Of a stretch of DNA of 64,000 nucleotides, positions 1-13,390 are shown in pieces. The DNA is from Stratiolaelaps scimitus (lineage: Eukaryota; Arthropoda; Arachnida; Mesostigmata; Laelapidae), in NCBI GenBank assembly GCA_019614645.1, contig JABWDB010000004.1:19282001-19346000 (forward strand), read 5' to 3'. Positions within the stretch are counted from its first letter, which is position 1. The number at the start of each line of letters is the position of its first letter. Under the pieces are notes generated by a model. The model was not told the origin of the DNA, made no database searches, and saw only the letters and a list, made by a program, of their open reading frames with translations. Position numbers and translations under genes: made by a program.

Positions 1-2300
1 CAAAAAAAAGAAGGGTTCAATAAAATTCATTTTGGGCAATCAGTCACATCATCATTGTCGTCATCAGCATTTTGCCGCTCTCGAAAAACCTAATAGGCAG
101 TATGAGGTCAGTTTTTTTTGTTTTCGCTTGTGCCAGCCGCGGTGGCGGCGGTAGCCTCTGCTGAATGGGTTCGAAACGATCTACACGCGTGAGGCACTCA
201 TGTTGTTGTACGCTGTATGACAACCCAATTTTGTTGGACTGAATGAACGTGACGGCTGTCTGAGCCCCTCGGGTCGCCGCCGGCAAATGTACTATACTTG
301 AATTTGGGTAATACTGCCTGCTACCGTTCGGTTTATGGTCCATCCCTGTAGTCAAGTCGAATCTCTCCACCTAATCGCAAATACGTGGCTGTTGCACGAC
401 TTCATCCCGACAACCCGCAGCCAACACAACATACGAGGTGACGAGTCCGTATACGCTTCCGAAGTCCACTCTACGTATAACTTTTAGCCTATGAGGCCGT
501 TAACAACAGGAGACAGGTGCCTGACATTGTGGCTGTATGGCTTCTACTATGTGTATCTTTACATCGACACTATTCAAGGTAGCAAGGTGGTCAACCTATA
601 TTGTTTGAGCATATGTGCAATTTGGTGCGATTTGCTAGTGACAAGGTCATCATATATATATATATATATTAAACGTAAAAAAATACCAACGTCCAACCAT
701 AGTTTAGTCCTATTTGGAACTTGGGTATTTTTGCGTTACACTTATTTTCACGTAAAAACTTGTCAAATCGTATGACCAACTTAAACAGATATTAAACCTG
801 TTACTATACATATATATATATATATAAACAAAATGATTAGGCAGGCAGCCCATATTAGAGTGATCGAAAACTAAAGTCACAATAAAAAAGATCGTTTTTG
901 CTGAGTCACTTAGCAGAGCTAGGTCTTTTATTAGGACACTCATCGTTGATCGCACCAGAAATATACCACCTATTACCGTTTAATTTATAAAGGTGAGTCA
1001 TTCAGCTAGCGAGATAACTTTCACGTGAAACTGAGAGCATTGTCTGCCTAGAAATTATTGGCTAACCGCAGCTGGGCCGTAGTCGAAACGGTGTTTACAA
1101 AGAACGGTCCCACAGCTGAGGCGCCAGCTAAGCTTTGGCGTAGATACACTACCAAACTACAAACTCATTCCATTCCAGTTTCTTCCATTAATACCAAATA
1201 CGTCGTCAAGACAAAGTCGATAAATGTACTCAATTTACATGGACCTACGAAATTATTGTAAAATATTACAATAATGTGTGCAGCTCAAAATAGGCTGCTG
1301 TGTAAATTTTCCAAAAAAAATCATACCAAATTTCACACAACGATTTATATACTTTGTGCTATAGCGTATGTATGAAGTGATGCGTAAAACTCAGTTACAT
1401 AGAAACGATTGTCCAGGCGGAGAATACTCGTTGTTACTACGAGCAAATAATTTCGAGTGGCCATAACAAAAAGAACGAGCAAGGCGAGGACAGCGTTGGA
1501 GCTCAGGCCACACCAAGGTCGTGAATTCTCAGCAACCAGTAGTCGTCTGATTGCGTCGTACAACGGCTACCACAGGAGGATATATCCCGCTGGACAATTT
1601 GCAAATACACGGAGCTTTAATTTGTTGTTGTCACATCCCAAACACATCACAGTTCAGTACACAGCCACAGGATACGGAGTCAAGCAAGTCAACAAACACT
1701 GCTCCGAGCCACAATGTGCATACTGGACGCCCGACGATCGTATTTATCGAGCTAACGTTCTGGTGGTTGGTGCTAGTGCTGCACACGGCGCAAACCGAGC
1801 AAGACGATTAAATTCGGCTTTCTTATGTGTTACGCCCAGCGAGTTTCCTTCCGGAACTGAGCGAGGCTGAATAATGAGTGTAGAGGTTGGACGATTCAAC
1901 GTTCGCAGACACTATGAAACCTACTAGGGTAAATTACGATTATTACTACACTACCTCTATGGTATAAGGTGACAATCACAATACAATAAATGTCTGTACT
2001 ATTTAGTTCTATTCAACATTACAGCAGCACAATAGCACAAGTTGAATAGGCAATAATTTCTATCCCAGTCTGTACCAGTTCAAATAGTTGTACCCCGTAA
2101 CGGGGTCCCCACGGTCTCACTTTTTTTGTTCCATTATAATACCTATTGAATATTGTGTCAATTTGGCCAATTTAGATTACAGCAGAGTGTGAGAAAGTGG
2201 CATTACTTCACTTAGCAATCGTTGGCTCTCGAAAAATGACGACAAACACCAACAAACACACATGATACATGCATATTATTCAGCGCTCATAACGCACGCA
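1..2300. other. No gene seen
   Basis: AT-balanced sequence with two short (AT)n tracts and a small hairpin (accccg-taa-cggggt, about 2093-2107). Open frames are short and overlap on both strands. Confidence 0.6.
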
Positions 2301-2639
2301 CCTAAACGGTGTGCTGTCGGAGACGAACTGTCAAAGAAAAAGAAATAATTCTTTACCCCGGCCGTAGCGTGGCGACATTAGGAAGAAGTTTGGCCAACCA
2401 CTTTGATTCTCGGCTCGGAGATGAATTAGGCAAGAGTGAGTTCATCACTCAGCGGCCTGTCCTGCTCGGCCACTTCTTGCAGGTGCTTTGCTCGACGCAA
2501 CCCTGATTTCGCTGCGTTTCGTCTGCCGGTCGTTACCAACAGACGAGCACAGCAGTGCCGGCCGCCAGCTACCCAGCTGTCGAGCACAGCATGAAACGCT
2601 GCTCTGTGTGATTGGGAGAGAGATGACCCGGGAGAGACC

Positions 2640-2740
2640 CTGCGTGGATAAAAGCCCGCCTAATGTCGGTGGAGGTTCACACCACATTGAGTACGGGAAA
2701 AAAGCCAGAGAGCGAGAGAGAGAGAGAGAGCTATAACAGA
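2640..2740 (+). promoter_or_regulatory. Possible core promoter with GA tract
   Basis: A TATA-like GATAAAAG near 2648 is followed about 30 bases later by ttcacaccacattg, where an initiator could lie. A GA tract (2711-2730), the type bound by GAGA-factor-like proteins, follows. The GC-rich block at 3.1-6.5 kb could then be a 5' exon of a plus-strand gene. No coding exon in that block was supported. Confidence 0.22.
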
Positions 2741-3119
2741 GATCGTAAAAGCCGGCCGAAAGCCTCTTAAGAGGCAGAGGTCAGTTAAAAGATGAGAAGA
2801 GCGTGCTTCTCTTCAACTCGACCGGCGCCACTGTTGGGGTAATCGGCTCGAAAGATGCCTCGCGTAGGCATCACGGCGACGATCAGCGCTTTTTCACCTC
2901 GAACACCGAAACAATAATCGAGTCAGAGAGAGAGACAACAAGAGACAAGGGAGCAGCAGGCGACTCAGCAGACATCAGAGCGGGCGATCAGAAACACCAC
3001 TCAGTGGCAGTGCTTACGCGGACGGAGGCTACTTTACAAACCCTTGTTAATAACCTTATACGTTGGTATCCACGTATGCATTATTGGTCTTAGATTAAAT
3101 AAGGTAGGAGTGAGCAGAA

Positions 3120-6100
3120 GTAGACCTGTAGTTTGATATCGAGTATACATATACTGTGTGTGTTCTTGCCTGTGTCTGTGTGTGTGTGTATAGATATGTT
3201 TGTGTCAATGTACTTCGATCGTAATGCTGCTGTTACTGCTGTTGTGTATTCAATGTACTCACATGGCGCTCGAAGATGACGGCTTTGACGGCGGAGACAT
3301 CGTGGACCAGATGAGCCAACACGACAACACCTTGAAGACAACCTGTTGTTGTTGCTGCTGCTGCTGGTGTTCTTGCGTCGATTCAATTATCGTCGGTTGT
3401 TCCTCCAGTGGCGTTTCGTGACTCTTGACACCGACTGAGTGACTTCGGCGTATTCCAGTAGTTGTCGCTCACCTGTGCCCGATATCACTACGAGGTATAC
3501 GTCAACTCCAACTCCTCCTGTGTCCTGCTCGTTGTGGATAACGCGTTGAGTACGACTCTTCCACGCTCTTGGGTGGCTCCGAATCTTAGCGATGATCGCT
3601 TCCCGTTGATTTAACCACTGTCGTCCCGTCGAGCGATCGCAGCTGTTGATAGTCCGGTGGCCCGCAACAGCTCGATTCGGTAGCGCCAGCTGGCTAGTGA
3701 ATGGACGCCAACATCAGGCAACGTGATTCAGCGGCAGCGGCCTTTTTCGGGAGGGGGATGTGGGCTACGAGAGGGGGCAATTATAGGTGGCGACGATGGT
3801 GGTGGCGATTTTGGCGGCTCGCGTCAGCTTCAGTTGTGTTGGCGGCGTTTGTTTTGGGGCCGTTGTGTCGTTCCGAGCGTGTCGCTGCCGGCGAATGGGA
3901 GGCGGCCGAGATGCGGCCGCGCGCGAGATGGTTATACACGCACTGCCGCCCGTTGTTGTATCGTATTTGTAATCAGACAAGTAGTGACGGTGGAACAGCA
4001 AGCACCACCATCCGTGTCTACTCTCGTAGTCTGCGGTAGTCTACCACGCGATCACTGGCAGCGCCAGATGCTGCTGTTGCCGTGGCAGTTCCGAATGTTG
4101 CTGATGCTGCTGCTCTTGTTGGCGTCGGCGGCGGAGGACACACGATCTCGGTGGCCATTGCGAGCAATTGCGGAGGCCGTGCTCGTCGTCGGCTGGTCCA
4201 TCTACATCAGCAGCAGCAGCATCAGCATTAGCTAGCGTGTCCTGATGGTGCTGTCTGTCGCAGTGCAAACGACTGCACACCGCGCGCGTTTCTTCACAGC
4301 CGCTGTCTCGCGGCTGAACAACTGCAGATGAAGGCGGGCGTCGGCGTCGGCGGCACCGCCACCAACGGCAGTGGTCGACAGACCCCCCCTCCCTCCTTCT
4401 GTGCCGGTTACAGCTGAACGAAACAGAACAGAGCTGCTGCTGCAGCAGCAGCCGGCCGTCGAGAGCCTTAGCTGATCTGACAACGATCAAAAACGAACGC
4501 CTAGTGGCGACAAGCACAACGTCAACAACAATCGCAACCACGACACTCACGCCGACAGCCGCCCTGCTCTTTGTTGGGTGAGCAACCTGCCGACCTGCAC
4601 TTTGTTCCGTACGACTCTCGTCTTTTTAGTCTCTTCAAGCTTATTCTTTCCTGCCTCTCGGTCTTTCAATCTTACGAGTTGTATCTATCGGTCGTGGCCG
4701 TAGCTCTGATTCCTGTTCTTCTCGGCTGTTGTCGTTGTCGCCGTCGTCGTCGTCGCTGTCGACTTGTATGTCTTCGTCGAGTGTATCGGTCGGTGCAAGG
4801 GGTCCGCGCACGACACCGCGGTGACAGGTGAAGAAGACGGGAACGCAAGAACGATTTCTAGCTAGACTGAACTAGGGAGAGATGGCCGGGACACCGCCAC
4901 CTTGTATTCTATAGCGTGTCTTCACACCATTTCAGCTTTGAGCGCTAGTAAGTTGAAGGCGAACTCGCTAAGCACCCGGTATTATTCTAGGATATTCCAG
5001 CCTTCATTCCGCTCCAGAGTGGCTTGATGATGCACCGGCTATGCGCTACGATTCGATGGCACGGTGGGATCTCGGTCTCGTCGAGCAAAACAGCAAACAC
5101 CATCACCGTCATCACTTCAATAGGTGTTGCTATCCATAGCGGTCAATCGACCACCATTGCCTCGCGCTGTGCCACCTGAAAATCGCGCGGATTCATTCTT
5201 CTTCCCGACACAGAAGTGTGAATATCAAGAGCTAACAAATAGGGCACTCTATCGTTCTCTGACCGTCCGCTACTCCATCAGACACTTGCTAACCACCGAC
5301 CTTAAGCACAATCAGCCGTTCACAAACAGAGAAACACGCAAGGGACACGCACTTCCTTCTCTTCGGCTGCTGCTGCTTCGGTGGGTTTTGGTAGAAGAGA
5401 TCGTTGCACACGTGCTGTGGCTCAGTTCACAGAATCGCCGAAGTCCGTCGTCATACTGCGAGCCGAACGACAACATAAGCAATATAGAACACACCGTACT
5501 CAGTGAGCGACCGAGTTGTTGTCAATCGGTGACGGTGGGTGAGACATGGAGGATTCGGACACCCTCGCCGTCAGGGTCGGAGGCAGCAGCTGGCTGATTG
5601 ATAGACTACTCTACTGATTGACACGACAGCGAACGGAAGTCGAAGACAAACGAAACAAATTCAACGCTACGCGCAGCGGAATTCGACTGTAGAGAGGGAA
5701 GCGGTCGGGCGGGCGCACACACACAGCGACCTCAGAGCCTCACTCTCCAAATATCTCGATTAGTCCAAGACAATCATATGATCATAATAATAATCATAAT
5801 AATGAGATCAGATGATCTCAGAGAGTCAAGAGAAGGCGGCCTCCATCTCGATCTCTCGTTCGGTGATCCCTTGGTACTGACGCACTGTTCCGAGAGCGAC
5901 GCGGGGGATCGGCAAGATCACAGCAGCTGTAGCCTGGCTCGGCTATACCAGCTCTACTGATAAGGGGAGATTATACTATTAACAAAAACAAGATTAATAA
6001 GAGAACAAGGAGAACGACTAGCAGCTGTACAAAACGCTGTTTCACCCGCGGTGGCACAAGCGAGAGATATCGTTCATTGAGGAACGTTACAGCTGCTTGC

Positions 6101-6560
6101 TTGGCTGGCTGCCTCTCTCAATGGATACTGTACTGAGTTCGAGCTGTTTCAGTGGACAGTTCGTTTGTTGCTAGTCGGTCGCTTGATTCTTCCGTTGGCC
6201 CGTCGGTGGGGGACCTCGAGTGACACCAACTTCGTTGTCGTCGCCGTTGTTGTTGGAGCGGAGGCCGAGCGCCGGATACGACGCGGAGAGGGGATGAGGC
6301 CCGGCTCGATGGAGAGGGCCGACGGAGGGACAATTTGAATTGCGAGTGGCGGCAAACAGCTGGACTCGACGGATTCATGTTGATGTAGGGACCCTACAGA
6401 GTTTGGTCGGTGCCAGCACGACCAGTAGTGGTACAACGAGGCCGCTCGTGCGAAGCTACCCCTGGCTAGTTGAATGTATATCCTTTGGATTCAGTTGGCT
6501 TCTGCTATTCGTGAATAATGCTGAAGCTGTATACATAAATGTGTAGAATATAACGACGTT
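3120..6560. other. GC-rich, CpG-rich block with trinucleotide repeats
   Basis: The block holds many GTT, GCT, GGC and CAG triplets and overlapping open frames on both strands (for example 3723-4235 plus and 4041-4550 minus). The overlap and repeat composition show that the frames are not independent genes. It may be an untranslated first exon and promoter, as GC-rich blocks among AT-rich DNA often are. I support no coding region in it. Confidence 0.4.
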
Positions 6561-9500
6561 CAGCTCGTTGTGTGTGTGTGTGTGAGTATTCTGTGTCCGT
6601 CTTAGTCTCTATTATAAAATGTGTAGGTATGCTATTAATTCGTTAACTTGCCGTCGCTAGTGAATCGACGCTAATGAATCCATGACGCTTGAATGGCAAT
6701 CGAGAAATGATTGCTGAAATTATCGTCGATCTTCGGACGATTCCTACTTGCTGATGGTGCACATTAATCGCTTGCTTCTTTGTATTTATGTTACAACCGC
6801 ACATTGTGAATAGCAACAACATTCTACTGTAGGAATGATAATGCGCATGGTGGCGCAGAACTATTTGTGAGTGTGAAATGCTGACCGTTTCCTAATAATA
6901 ACAAAAAATATGTGTGTGCAAACAAAAAATATATATCTCCTATTTATCATGCCTATGCTTATACTAATACCTTTGCCCAACCATCATAATAATGATTACT
7001 TATTATGTAGAGCTTAAGCTAGCTAGATTAAAGACCATGATGCATCCGCTGTAAATCTCCATAAAGTTTTGTTGGGGTGTGAGGTTTAGTATCGATACTA
7101 CTGTGTTTGAACGATTCCTAGATTTCATTTGATGGACGATCAGAGACCGTTGTCCGTTGTATTATTATTAATAATGCTATTTGATTATATATGATGACCT
7201 TTGAAATAGCTCTATACGGGGCGCCTTTTATTTCATAAGGTTTCATCCACAATCATGACACCTTAGCTTATATGGGCTACACGTATGAGAACTGCTTCAA
7301 TTCACTAAGACCAATAATTAGGTCCTAAAAGTACTAGGGAATTTTAGAGTTACCCAGAGTGGACCCACGTTGGCTACTATGCTTTAATAGTATTTGTAGG
7401 CTAAGTATTTGAAGCTACTTTTGCGACTCCCATGTTTACTATCTAAAAATAAAATATTTATCTTGAAACTTGCGAGCATATTAATGTCCCCTATATCGTC
7501 ATGTATGTTCTTCCCCATAACTCAAACCAGAGCGGTGCTACCATCTTGAGCTTTTATACTAATTAAATTAGTCCCCCTTAGAATTCATTGAGGGAGTCTT
7601 GTCTCTGTCAGGGTCAGCCTAACCCGGTTACGTTTGCGACTCAATCACTCAGCTGTCACTATGCCAATCAGTTATCTGCGATTTCCAACAGGTACATACA
7701 ACCGACTGCCGGCGCTCACCCCGTGATAACCCAATGTGGATTTTTTCGGTTGTTCCTGCGCTATTTTGTTTTGCTCTATCCTCTACAATACTAACTGGAG
7801 GGGGTGCGGTTTTCAACTGACTGAATGGTGACCATTGCTATTAGGAACAGAATGTTTGTGACTAGTCGATAACCCGGGTCCCTTCGAGCCTTTCATTTTT
7901 TTCATGTCATTCATAAGACCAGGACATCCTCTCGATAAGTCGAACCCGGACCCATTGGCGAGTTGGCGGTCCTGTCACGGGAATGGCATCTCTGTATAGT
8001 TCACGTAAGAGACGAAGCTGACTTCGATGCTTCAAAGAAATGTAAATAGTGACCCGAACCCAGCGTCGGCGTGGAAGTAACTCTGGCTTGATCACTCGGG
8101 ACTATTTATCGTCACATGCGCGACTAAGGAACACCTATGGTTTCGTTCATTCCGAAAAAGAAACATACCAAGACAACATTGCACTCGTTGTCCAACATTC
8201 ATAAAAATAGATTACGTTCTAGTCACTGCGAAAAATAAAGCAAATAAATTAACAAAAACACCTGAATGAATTTAGAATAGTACTATTTAGAATGTGAGGA
8301 TGTAAATTATATATATATATATATATATATAACTAGCTTAGGAGTGGCCATTCGTTCGATGTCAGCACTTGTCTTATCACATCCCAACTGTCGGTGCCCG
8401 AGCTGCCGTCTGTCAATTTGGTGGCTGATCTGGTTTCGTCTCGTACTTGATGGCATTACACCGAGATGGTGGCACGTATAGGGAGAGAGAGGTATGGTTT
8501 AGACGAGCGTTTGCTTGCTTGCTTGCCTGCGCGAATGTGATGTGGGCAGTAAGATGAGAGAACGTCAAGATCTCTACACCAGCCTCATACGCGGGTAACC
8601 CAACCCGGTACGGCTAGTCCTCAACAGAATCGTCCACAGTGAGGAAAACACGAAGCCATTTATGAAATTTCAACCAGACAAGGTAGGGTAGGTAAGGTAG
8701 AGTCAGATTGTAGATTGTACAGTAGAAATAGGGTTACGCGCTGGTGGACAGATCGTCTTAATTGCTTATTAGGTAGAGATTAAGATAACAAATGAGGGAA
8801 ATCTTCCTTTACACACCGTCGGCGCTCCTCGAAGGTCTGGTGGCGACGGGGGATTGTAATGACAGAAATAGGTTTGTACAATATGTCGGTGTAGGGTTAA
8901 GCTACTCCGTCGAGGTAATGGCCCGGCACCCGGAGTCGTTTGCGATAAAAAAGGAAACACTGCGACAAATAGTGAACAGCATTATTCATACATATTCGGG
9001 ACGGCGTGCAACAAACACCAGTTCTGGCTTGTCAAATATAAACAAGCCCTTTTCTTCAGATAATACGCGAACTTAAACGTGTATAAATCGAACTTGACCC
9101 ATATTGCTTCCACGATTGCGTTGATCTTCGCACTTGAGGATCGCGGTAACCTATAGTAGTTTTCACAGAAAGGCATACTACATTCGATTTTACAAAAAAA
9201 AAATGTATAGAAGTTTAACTGAACGGGAGCTATCCTTTAAACGGGTCCGCTTGAACGCTTTATCAATTTTATCTCGATTTCGGTTTTAAGCGGGCAACTT
9301 ATGTCGTGCAATTTTGGCTAAGAGAGATTAAAAGTTGTTGAATTCCGTGTGTTCCCCTAAAATCGTATCGGTGCTATGGAGTCGTTGTTTATTTTGGCCA
9401 GCGTTGCGATAGTCTCCACGTTGTGTCAGTCGCACAGTAGATACACACACGGTGGTATGGTTCGCATTCGAGCGATGACTGATAGTCCAAGATGGTTATC

Positions 9501-10051
9501 AGAGAACTGGGGCTATTTTGAAATAGAAATGTCTGCTACGCGTGAGCTATAATGAAATTGGAATAGAAATGGATGCGACTTTGATGAATCGCCGGATAGG
9601 AGTGAAGCATTAATATAGGTTTCAGCAAGTTTTGAAATGAATAAATTGTTATAGATGTCACTGTCGCAACACATCTAGGCTCGGGAAAGTGTCGTTGACC
9701 CATTTCCGAGTTCAAAATACCACTTCTGGTGGTCGTATTTGCTGGCGAGTGAGTATCTGTGAGTATTACAATCGCAGATTGATATACTCCCAAAAAAGGC
9801 TAGAATACTAATTAGAAATAATTTAGACGAGTTATATTCTAAGCGACTCTGCACCAGATAGGTCTCAAATAGTCAAACTGCACTTATATTTGAACGGGTA
9901 TCCGAAGCCCTTACACGAACCCCTCGCCGGGGACTTCACTGCAATTTCGTATAGACTATGCATTCCATCTTCGCTCTCATAGCACATAAACACGGAGCAC
10001 CATTTTACGACTCTTGATCGCGAGATGGCTGGAGACTCGGTTAGACAATGT

Positions 10052-10236
10052 AATATATATATATATATATATACATATAATACATACCTATATATATATA
10101 TATACATATAATACATACATATATATATATATATATACATATAATACATACATATATATATATATATACATATAATACATACATATAAATATATATATAT
10201 ACATATAATACATACATATATATATATACATATAAT
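10052..10236. repeat. AT-rich minisatellite
   Basis: There are five or so units of the form acatataatacatacat plus a variable (TA)n run, about 38-48 bases each. The fixed part is nearly identical between units, so the array probably grew recently by slippage or unequal exchange. Confidence 0.85.
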
Positions 10237-11012
10237 GCTTATACTACCGCAAATAAGTACAATTAGAGTACAAAATAATATAAATACTTTATTGGTGAAT
10301 ATTTACATTGTTTAGTGTTGTATGCTTTCGTCCGGGCTTTCAATCACTACCTCTCTCTCTCACACAGTGTGCCAGGTAGTTTCGCCCGAGGTTCGTCCCT
10401 GCGCATCAGTGCCAGACAGTCATTCAAGCACACGGTATATATATATACATCAAACGACCACCCTCAGTTACATCTCCTATCATTTTCTCATATGCATCAC
10501 TAGTGAGCATTTAATATGGACACTTCCAATAGATTGATCGAGGGATGGCAGGCAGCTACAGTTCACCAAAATATGCGCAAATCTGAGCAGATCCACCGGA
10601 TTTTGTGGCAAAATAGACTTCTCTTCACCTTGAATTCGACCGCAGTCCTGTAAGGAATCCCTATCCAACACTGACATGGGCCTGCAATAGAAAAGCTAAG
10701 GCTCAAATAGTGGGACCTTCGTTATCTATCAAAAAAGGGACCTTCGTTATTTCAGGATTCGTCTCTCAGTCGCCTGCTGATCCTTGTGCAGCTACCACTT
10801 CAACTTGTGACGTTGGCTTTCGGAAATTTCTTCATTAGTTCATGAAGCAATACTCCGTTATCGTTATGGCGGAGAAACCTGATCATTTCTGTCTTTAGTG
10901 GAACTAACTAACTAGCTTTAGTGAACGCAAGGCGACGACAATAACAAGCGACCATTTTCCTTTACGGGAGGTTTCGGGAATTGACGCACATGCATCACTC
11001 AGCCAATGGTGG

Positions 11013-11092
11013 CTAATGTGGGACTTGGCATACCCACTCACAAAAACCCGGATTCCCCGCCACCCACAGTAGATTTGTTAGTCCCACATTAG
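11013..11092. repeat. 13-base inverted repeat, 54-base spacer
   Basis: The arms ctaatgtgggact (11013-11025) and agtcccacattag (11080-11092) are perfect. The spacer has no open frame. It could be a small remnant inverted-repeat element or an RNA stem; no target-site duplication was seen. Confidence 0.7.
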
Positions 11093-12340
11093 TCACTCAC
11101 TATTGTCTCTATTCCTGAGACAGCCCAGAAAAAAAGACAAGTCCGTTCCTGGGTATCGCCCCCGCCTTTAGGTGGTACTACGCTCGTTCTTAACTCTACG
11201 ATGACAATGTACATCGCTGTTTTTGGGTGCATATGTTAAATCTAGAGTATGAAAATATGGAGAGCATCTATTGTCTGCACTCTCCAATGGCGATAGCTAA
11301 CGATAGCAGTCGTTATTGTTCGACGCGTAGGATGCTCCGATGGCAGCCGCACGCTCGGGTGAATATGATCTTACTGAAAATGTACATTTGGGCCACGCGG
11401 GTGCCGGTGAGCTCGCCAGACGGATGATGATGTTTGTTCGTCGGCTTGTTTTTTGTCGGATCGGGAATGTCTGCTCAAACAATCGGACATGAATAGACAT
11501 TCACGGGTGGTTTATCAGCAGGCAACGCGAGAGATGGCGTATAGGTATGATTGTCTCTAAACTTTAGAGTAAAGTGTTTTCGATTTTAGCTAATCAGTGG
11601 AAAGTATCTGCCGGTCAAAGGGAAATGTCTGATTATTGGACAGGTAATATTTGTTTTGTTTGACATTCTCCAATAGTTAGTGTATAGAGGTGTTTACTGT
11701 ACAACGCTGTACGTGATATGTATTTCTGACACTTTGGACTTCAGGTCTGAATAGACACTATCGAAAGCAACAACATCTGTTGTCCAACTTCCATAACTCG
11801 GGTTCACAAAACGAGTTTTGTGAAACTCGATGAAAGGCGTCCATTCAATAGCATGGCTAGGAATCGATAGGACGTAGGTGGTCGAATCCAGGCTCGGCGT
11901 AAGAGGATGGCTACCGGAAACTGCTTCCTCCTTCGAATGCTCACAGCGTCCGCTATCAAGCTCTAAGCATACTGTGGCCTTTAAATATTCTCGTTTTCCT
12001 CTGGAACCTTCATACATATGACTCGGTATGATTGTGCCCTCGGGTCGCTCTTTCCCTCCCTCTGATTGCTTCTATATTCTTGACCGTTGGCAATAACAAT
12101 ACAAGTACAAGGCGGATCGACTCGTATAAATGTGTGCGATTCGAATCAGCAACCCACCCTATGGTTCCAGTCCCCGGCATTGCCCCCTACGCCAATCCGT
12201 TGAACTCGTTAACTATAGAGAGAGCACATTGGCAGGTGTAGAGATGAAACGTTGCAGAAATGCAGCTGATTTAAGATGATGCTCGTGATGAGAATGTTCA
12301 CCCATCAAGTGAATAGGAGCCAGCATCCATCTGGTAGCCT

Positions 12341-12570
12341 TTATATGAGCGGGCTCTCACGAATGATTCCGGAGTTGAGCACCGGCAACGACCCCGACAG
12401 GGACGAGTTGATTGTGTAGAATGATGATGATGCAGGGGTGATTGGTCGCGACGACGGGAAATCGAGATGCGTGTCATACGCATAGTTAACGTACGATGGT
12501 CCCACGTCTACCATTCCGTTGATGCAGCTCATCGAGCCCATCATGACCTTGCGGTCGATCGTACTGGACA
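12341..12570 (-). CDS. Gene 1 terminal exon: Ser/Pro/Tyr-rich C-terminal tail
   Basis: The exon follows a clean acceptor (ccatcccgcag) and begins with two bases that complete a codon (phase 1). It encodes about 75 residues and stops at TAA 12343-12341. The tail starts SSTIDRKVMMGSMSCINGMV, includes a Tyr-rich run (YVNYAYD) and a Ser/Pro stretch (PSSRPITPASSSF), and ends GIIRESPLI. It has no membrane segment, so with the hairpin encoded by the preceding exon it most likely forms a cytoplasmic tail; this is inference. The composition, and the exact phase match to the upstream exon, argue against chance. The function is unknown. Confidence 0.6.
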
Positions 12571-12927
12571 CTGCGGGATGGCATCAATAAAGCATAATCA
12601 GAGAGTTAATAACAGCAAAACAAGATAAATATCAGGTAGTAGGAGAGTAGAAGTTGAAAGGAAGACGCAAGAAAGTTTGCTGCAGGACGTTCAGAGCTGC
12701 TGTGGCGATGTGATGTCTTGTGTTGTTCGAATACATATTGTTTTTTTTTATTTGTGATATATAACAATTGGCATCGTTGGCCGATTTTTTGATTATAGTG
12801 TGCGGACAAGCACATCAGAACATTGATGCAAGAAGCGCATATACACTGGGTCTGGACCGTTGATGGTTCTACCGTAATTGGACTATTTGAATCGTTGGCA
12901 AGTAACATTTCACACAGGAGTACCCAC

Positions 12928-13107
12928 CGCTGGCAACTGCTGACGAACAGCAGCAACACTCGCAATCCTCTTCGACGAGGAAGGTTTTCATTTTCCAGAT
13001 GACCAATGGTAGAGGCAATAACAGGATCAGCCCAAAGCAAAATACGGCCAACCCAACGAGGAAGTGCAATGGGATCACCAGTCCTCCGACCGTAATGATT
13101 ACAATAC
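12928..13107 (-). CDS. Gene 1 exon: two-helix membrane hairpin and cysteine cluster
   Basis: The acceptor is tttgtttgtag and the donor is GCG|gtgggta; both ends are phase 1. The 59 complete codons encode a strongly hydrophobic segment of about 37 residues that begins IVIITVGGLVIPLHFLVGLA, continues through FGLILLLPLPLVIW, and is followed by the basic KMK. A Pro/His break in the middle suggests two short membrane helices in a hairpin. An acidic bend (VEEDCE) leads into a run of five Cys within six residues, a plausible palmitoylation or metal site (inference). This is the best single protein-like exon in the window. I cannot assign it to a named family. Confidence 0.65.
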
Positions 13108-13249
13108 CTACAAACAAATAGTGGATCGAGCAGTGAGGTTAGTTGTACTGCCTATGTGACATTAATTCGCGATTAACTGAAATTAACTGCGCAATGGATT
13201 GAGAGTAACTTTTTTTAGCCTACGTACATAATAATAATTATGAGGATTG

Positions 13250-13305
13250 AAGCCTACATGCGGACTTATATATATATATATATATATAAGTCCGCATGTA
13301 GGCTT
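13250..13305. repeat. 56-base perfect palindrome with (TA)n core
   Basis: The arms aagcctacatgcggactta and taagtccgcatgtaggctt flank a (TA)n core, and every base pairs about the centre at 13277/13278. It lies in the intron between two gene 1 exons, and another (TA)n tract follows at 13304-13347. It would form a cruciform in DNA or a hairpin in RNA. Confidence 0.9.
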
Positions 13306-13390
13306 ATATATATATATATATGTAATATACATATATATATATATATGTGATTGTTGATAGAAAAAATAAAAAAAAAGCTATATTTCGTAC

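Larger units (their letters stand above)
6561..12240. other. Intergenic or 3' flanking sequence of gene 1; no gene seen
   Basis: It contains the minisatellite at 10052-10236, the inverted repeat at 11013-11092 and AATAAA on the minus strand at 10288-10293. Open frames are short and lack partners. Confidence 0.5.

Noticed and set aside
3701..4550. Overlapping frames of 110-170 codons on both strands
   Set aside because: They arise from GC-rich triplet repeats (GGC, GTT, CAG); frames on both strands are open together, which points to composition.
12120..12150. B-box-like word gcgattcgaatcagc as a tRNA gene
   Set aside because: No A box at the right distance and no cloverleaf pairing.
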